Below, one piece after another: positions 62,309 to 64,000 of a stretch of 64,000 nt of DNA; the first letter of the stretch is position 1; the number at the start of each line of letters is the position of its first letter. Origin of the DNA: Pseudomonas sp. dw_612 (GTDB lineage: Bacteria; Pseudomonadota; Gammaproteobacteria; Pseudomonadales; Pseudomonadaceae); contig NZ_JAAVVC010000014.1 of the NCBI RefSeq assembly GCF_018449725.1, positions 62,001 to 126,000 on the forward strand. Direction: 5' to 3'. The notes below the pieces were generated by a model. It worked only from the letters and a program-made list of their open reading frames with translations, was not told the origin of the DNA and searched no databases. Both the position numbers and the translations under genes were made by a program.

Positions 62309-64000
62309 ATGAAGTTCGAACCTTTTGCCAAATCGCTGATAGCGACCTCATTGGCGCTCAGTTGCCTCAGTGCTTACGCCGCCTCGGTGGCCCCGGTGGC
62401 GGCCGAAAACGGCATGGTGGTCACGGCCCAGCATCTGGCCTCCCACGTAGGCGTGGATGAACTGAAGAACGGCGGTAACGCCGTGGATGCCGCCGTGGCG
62501 GTCGCCTATGCGCTGGCGGTGGTCTATCCCGCAGCAGGCAACCTGGGCGGCGGTGGTTTCATGACCATTCAACTGGCGGACGGGCGCAAGACCTTCCTCG
62601 ATTTCCGCGAAAAAGCACCCTTGGCCGCGACGGCGAACATGTATCTGGACAAGGACGGCAATGTCGTCCCGGACCTGAGCACCCGTGGTCACCTGGCCGT
62701 TGGCGTGCCGGGCACGGTCTCCGGCATGGAACTGGCCCTGAGCAAATACGGCACCAAGCCGCGCAAGGAAGTGATCGCCCCGGCCATCAAACTGGCTGAA
62801 GACGGTTTTGAGCTGGAGCAGGGCGATGTTGATCTGCTGGAGTACGCCACCGATGTCTTCAAAAAAGACATGCGCGACTCGGGCTCGATTTTCCTGAGCA
62901 ACGGCGAGCCGATGCAGGTCGGGCAGAAACTGGTGCAAAAAGATCTCGCGAAGACCCTGCGGGAAATTTCCGAGAAGGGTGCCGACGGTTTTTATAAAGG
63001 CTGGGTGGCCGACGCCATCGTCACCTCCAGTCAGGCCAACAAAGGCATCATCACCCAGGCCGATCTCGACAAGTACAAAACCCGCGAACTGGCCCCGGTG
63101 GAATGCGATTACCGTGGCTATCACGTAGTCTCGGCGCCACCGCCAAGCTCTGGCGGGGTGGTGATCTGCGAGATCATGAACATCCTCGACGGCTACCCGA
63201 TGAAAGACCTGGGCTATCACTCGGCCCAGGGCATGCATTATCAGATCGAAGCCATGCGCCACGCCTATGTGGACCGCAACAGCTACCTCGGCGACCCGGA
63301 TTTCGTGAAGAACCCGCTCGCCCACCTGCTGGACAAAAACTACGCGACCACACTGCGCGCCGCGATTCAACCGCAAAAGGCCGGCGTGTCCCGGGAGATC
63401 AAACCCGGCGTCGCGCCGCATGAAGGCAGCAACACCACGCACTTCTCCATCGTCGACAAATGGGGCAACGCGGTGTCGATGACTTACACCCTCAATGACT
63501 GGTTCGGTGCCGGGGTCATGGCGAGCAAAACCGGGGTGATCCTCAACGACGAAATGGACGACTTCACCTCGAAAATCGGTGTGCCGAACATGTACGGTCT
63601 GGTGCAAGGGGAGGCCAACGCCATCGCGCCCGGCAAGGCACCGCTGTCGTCCATGAGCCCGACCATCGTCACCAAGGACGGCAAAGTGGTGATGGTGGTT
63701 GGCACGCCGGGTGGCAGCCGCATCATTACCGCGACCTTGCTGACCATTCTCAACGTGATCGACTACGGCATGAACATCCAGGAAGCGGTAGACGCGCCGC
63801 GTTTCCACCAGCAATGGCTGCCGGAAGAAACCAATCTGGAGACCTTCACCACCAGCCCGGACACGGTGAAACTGCTCGAAAGTTGGGGGCATAAGTTCGC
63901 CGGGCCACAGGATGCCAACCATGTGGCGGCGATTCTGGTCGGCGCGCCGTCGCTGGGCGGTAAACCGGTGGGCAAAAACCGCTATTACGGCGCGAATGAT
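62309..64000 (+). CDS. ggt: Gamma-glutamyltransferase (cut by right edge)
   Basis: 564 codons are present without a stop; relatives are about 575-580 residues, so only a few terminal residues are missing. The signal peptide MKFEPFAKSLIATSLALSCL ends near SAYA. The proenzyme cleaves itself before the catalytic Thr in EGSNTTHFSIVD (Thr376), giving large and small subunits. The GGGGF oxyanion block and LSSMSPTIV region are normal. It degrades glutathione in the periplasm. Confidence 0.94.
   Translation, partial: MKFEPFAKSLIATSLALSCLSAYAASVAPVAAENGMVVTAQHLASHVGVDELKNGGNAVDAAVAVAYALAVVYPAAGNLGGGGFMTIQLADGRKTFLDFREKAPLAATANMYLDKDGNVVPDLSTRGHLAVGVPGTVSGMELALSKYGTKPRKEVIAPAIKLAEDGFELEQGDVDLLEYATDVFKKDMRDSGSIFLSNGEPMQVGQKLVQKDLAKTLREISEKGADGFYKGWVADAIVTSSQANKGIITQADLDKYKTRELAPVECDYRGYHVVSAPPPSSGGVVICEIMNILDGYPMKDLGYHSAQGMHYQIEAMRHAYVDRNSYLGDPDFVKNPLAHLLDKNYATTLRAAIQPQKAGVSREIKPGVAPHEGSNTTHFSIVDKWGNAVSMTYTLNDWFGAGVMASKTGVILNDEMDDFTSKIGVPNMYGLVQGEANAIAPGKAPLSSMSPTIVTKDGKVVMVVGTPGGSRIITATLLTILNVIDYGMNIQEAVDAPRFHQQWLPEETNLETFTTSPDTVKLLESWGHKFAGPQDANHVAAILVGAPSLGGKPVGKNRYYGAND

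Overview
The window looks like a chromosomal stretch of a Pseudomonas of the fluorescens group. The DNA is GC-rich. The proteins read as typical Pseudomonas ones: a fused NuoCD, both a monomeric and a dimeric isocitrate dehydrogenase, Bpt beside Aat, and a tusDCBE cluster. Intergenic gaps repeatedly carry REP-type inverted repeats whose arms begin GTRGGAGC. All functional calls rest on motif and family recognition, not on searches. No rRNA, tRNA, CRISPR array, prophage or insertion sequence was recognised.

Layout. 1-836 (minus): N-terminal part of an AcoR-type sigma-54 activator. 837-1305: a REP pair, six TGTTCA hexamers and a good -24/-12 promoter. 1306-7241 (plus): a six-gene glycerol-type ABC importer operon (glpS, glpT, glpP, glpQ, glpU, glpV) whose two ATPases carry complementary motif defects. 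7461-8266 (minus): a small PIN-domain toxin-antitoxin island between two nearly identical terminators, with an embedded promoter/operator and the stub of another antitoxin. 8472-23411 (minus): the complete 13-gene nuo operon for respiratory complex I, with a structured upstream control region.

24053-36473: central carbon genes (isocitrate lyase, monomeric idh and dimeric icd, so every enzyme acting directly on isocitrate except aconitase) around a secretin-N-like protein, a GNAT enzyme, roxA, and the purB-hflD-mnmA-nudJ block. 36534-42774: cspD, clpS-clpA, infA, bpt, aat and trxB. ClpS, ClpA, Bpt and Aat together make up the bacterial N-degron pathway. 43081-50731 (plus): ftsK-lolA, rarA-crcB-serS-cysG.

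50856-56921 (mostly minus): a glutathionyl-hydroquinone reductase, the tusDCBE sulfur relay with ybiB (TusE would feed the MnmA encoded upstream), and several small or poorly characterised genes. 57065-64000: a hemerythrin, an AA10 LPMO and a GH18 chitinase that both lack signal peptides and lie downstream of a LexA-like box, then nudK, a PEBP protein with an AraC regulator, ogt, and a ggt cut by the right edge.

Most noteworthy: (1) the leaderless, cysteine-poor LPMO-chitinase pair behind an SOS-like box, which suggests lysis-coupled or non-Sec release; (2) the sigma-54 activator, TGTTCA array and -24/-12 promoter in front of an importer with one intact and one degenerate predicted ATP site; (3) the toxin-antitoxin island, with its promoter inside its operator and a relic antitoxin between short direct repeats.
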